DNA of 64,000 bases from Ignatzschineria rhizosphaerae (GTDB taxonomy: Bacteria > Pseudomonadota > Gammaproteobacteria > Cardiobacteriales > Wohlfahrtiimonadaceae), in the NCBI RefSeq assembly GCF_022655595.1, contig NZ_CP093379.1, forward strand, positions 1,298,501 to 1,362,500. Reading direction: 5' to 3'. Of this stretch, positions 63,645 to 64,000 are shown piece after piece. A program made the translations under genes and the position numbers. The notes under the pieces were generated by a model that was not told the origin of the DNA, did not search any database, and saw only the letters and a program-made list of their open reading frames with translations. The first letter of the stretch is position 1. The number at the start of each line of letters is the position of its first letter.

Positions 63645-63803
63645 CATAAGGCGCAGATAATTCCAGTATTGAGATCATTAATCACTTCTATAATAAGAGA
63701 TGACAAGGGTATGTTATCACAGATCTTATTATTGATTTTGTTCATAATACTATCCAAATATTCAATAATATCATTTTATAAACTTATTTATGAGGAGGTT
63801 CTC

Positions 63804-64000
63804 ATGATAGATATTCGAAAACGCAATGAACGCGGTCATGCTGATCATGGTTGGCTTAACTCATGGCATACATTCTCGTTCTCTAACTATTTTGATCCTA
63901 AGCAGGTGGGGTTTTCAGATCTCTTAGTCATTAATGATGACACCGTCGCCCCTGGAAGAGGCTTTGGCGCTCATCCACACGACAATATGGAGATCTTTAG
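63804..64000 (+). CDS. Pirin family protein (cut by window edge)
   Basis: 65 codons visible. It starts [20 protein letters not shown] and carries the cupin metal-binding signature [13 protein letters not shown] with the two histidines and the glutamate. This is the YhhW/quercetinase-like pirin start. GAGGAGG lies six bases before the ATG. Likely an oxidoreductase or dioxygenase acting on flavonoid-like or other compounds, controlled by the divergent LysR protein. Confidence 0.92.
   Translation, partial: MIDIRKRNERGHADHGWLNSWHTFSFSNYFDPKQVGFSDLLVINDDTVAPGRGFGAHPHDNMEIF

Overview
The window looks like a stretch of chromosome from an AT-rich gammaproteobacterium. Supporting markers are the LptD, LapA/LapB and LpxK envelope genes, GreB, TrmB, IspG, HemJ, GlmS, a CIO-type cytochrome bd oxidase and a SoxR with a canonical SoxR box. 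The gene set and base composition would suit the Cardiobacteriales (Ignatzschineria/Wohlfahrtiimonas type), but that placement is inference and no 16S rRNA gene is present to settle it. Most genes are intact, tightly packed and have clear Shine-Dalgarno sequences. Both window ends cut genes (an unknown gene on the left, a pirin on the right).

Region by region. 1-7.3 kb is accessory. It holds a MarR/SnoaL-like operon with two matching operators, three small zinc-ribbon proteins, and a minus-strand cluster of four related exported proteins around a Sel1-repeat protein. One of the four has a probable one-base frame break. This region ends at a gene remnant and three tandem elongator tRNA-Met genes on an exact 110-bp period. 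8-10.6 kb is the cyd (CIO) operon with its tiny DUF2474 subunit. 11-17.9 kb has a MocR-type regulator, two tandem TSUP permeases, a membrane-anchored Mrr-like nuclease, an Old-Yellow-type flavoenzyme and a HutD protein. 18-24.5 kb has glmS, a stand-alone RelA/SpoT-domain protein with a zinc ribbon, an amidohydrolase and a MarR/peroxiredoxin pair. 24.6-29.7 kb is an RND efflux pair divergent from soxR. 29.8-35 kb has queH, a purine permease and lapAB. 35.4-40 kb has a degenerate DEAD-box-like protein upstream of greB, then arsRB. 40-64 kb is mostly housekeeping (trmB-ispG, hemJ, bcp, dprA, a Bax-inhibitor-1 protein, lptD, dtd, coaX, lpxK, rnr, dinB), interrupted by two families of short intergenic repeats.

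Genes that work together: SoxR and the RND pump form a redox-sensing efflux unit; ArsR and ArsB form a minimal arsenite resistance unit; CydA, CydB and the DUF2474 peptide form a quinol oxidase; LapA and LapB control LPS synthesis while LptD and LpxK make and export LPS; a Cys-containing MarR sits in an operon with a peroxiredoxin.

The most unusual signals are: (i) a strong excess of the GC-rich word CCGGCA and its 8-base palindrome TGCCGGCA in several reading frames and between genes, scarce in the first 8 kb, which behaves like a candidate DNA-uptake or genome-wide recognition motif; (ii) a MITE-like repeat (about 160 bp, TATAGT... terminal inverted repeats, six copies) and a second 168-bp repeat (three copies), one pair of which is fused; (iii) a DEAD-box-like protein that has lost its ATPase motifs but keeps a long Arg/Asn-rich tail; (iv) the exported-protein/Sel1 cluster, which may be an orphan immunity array.
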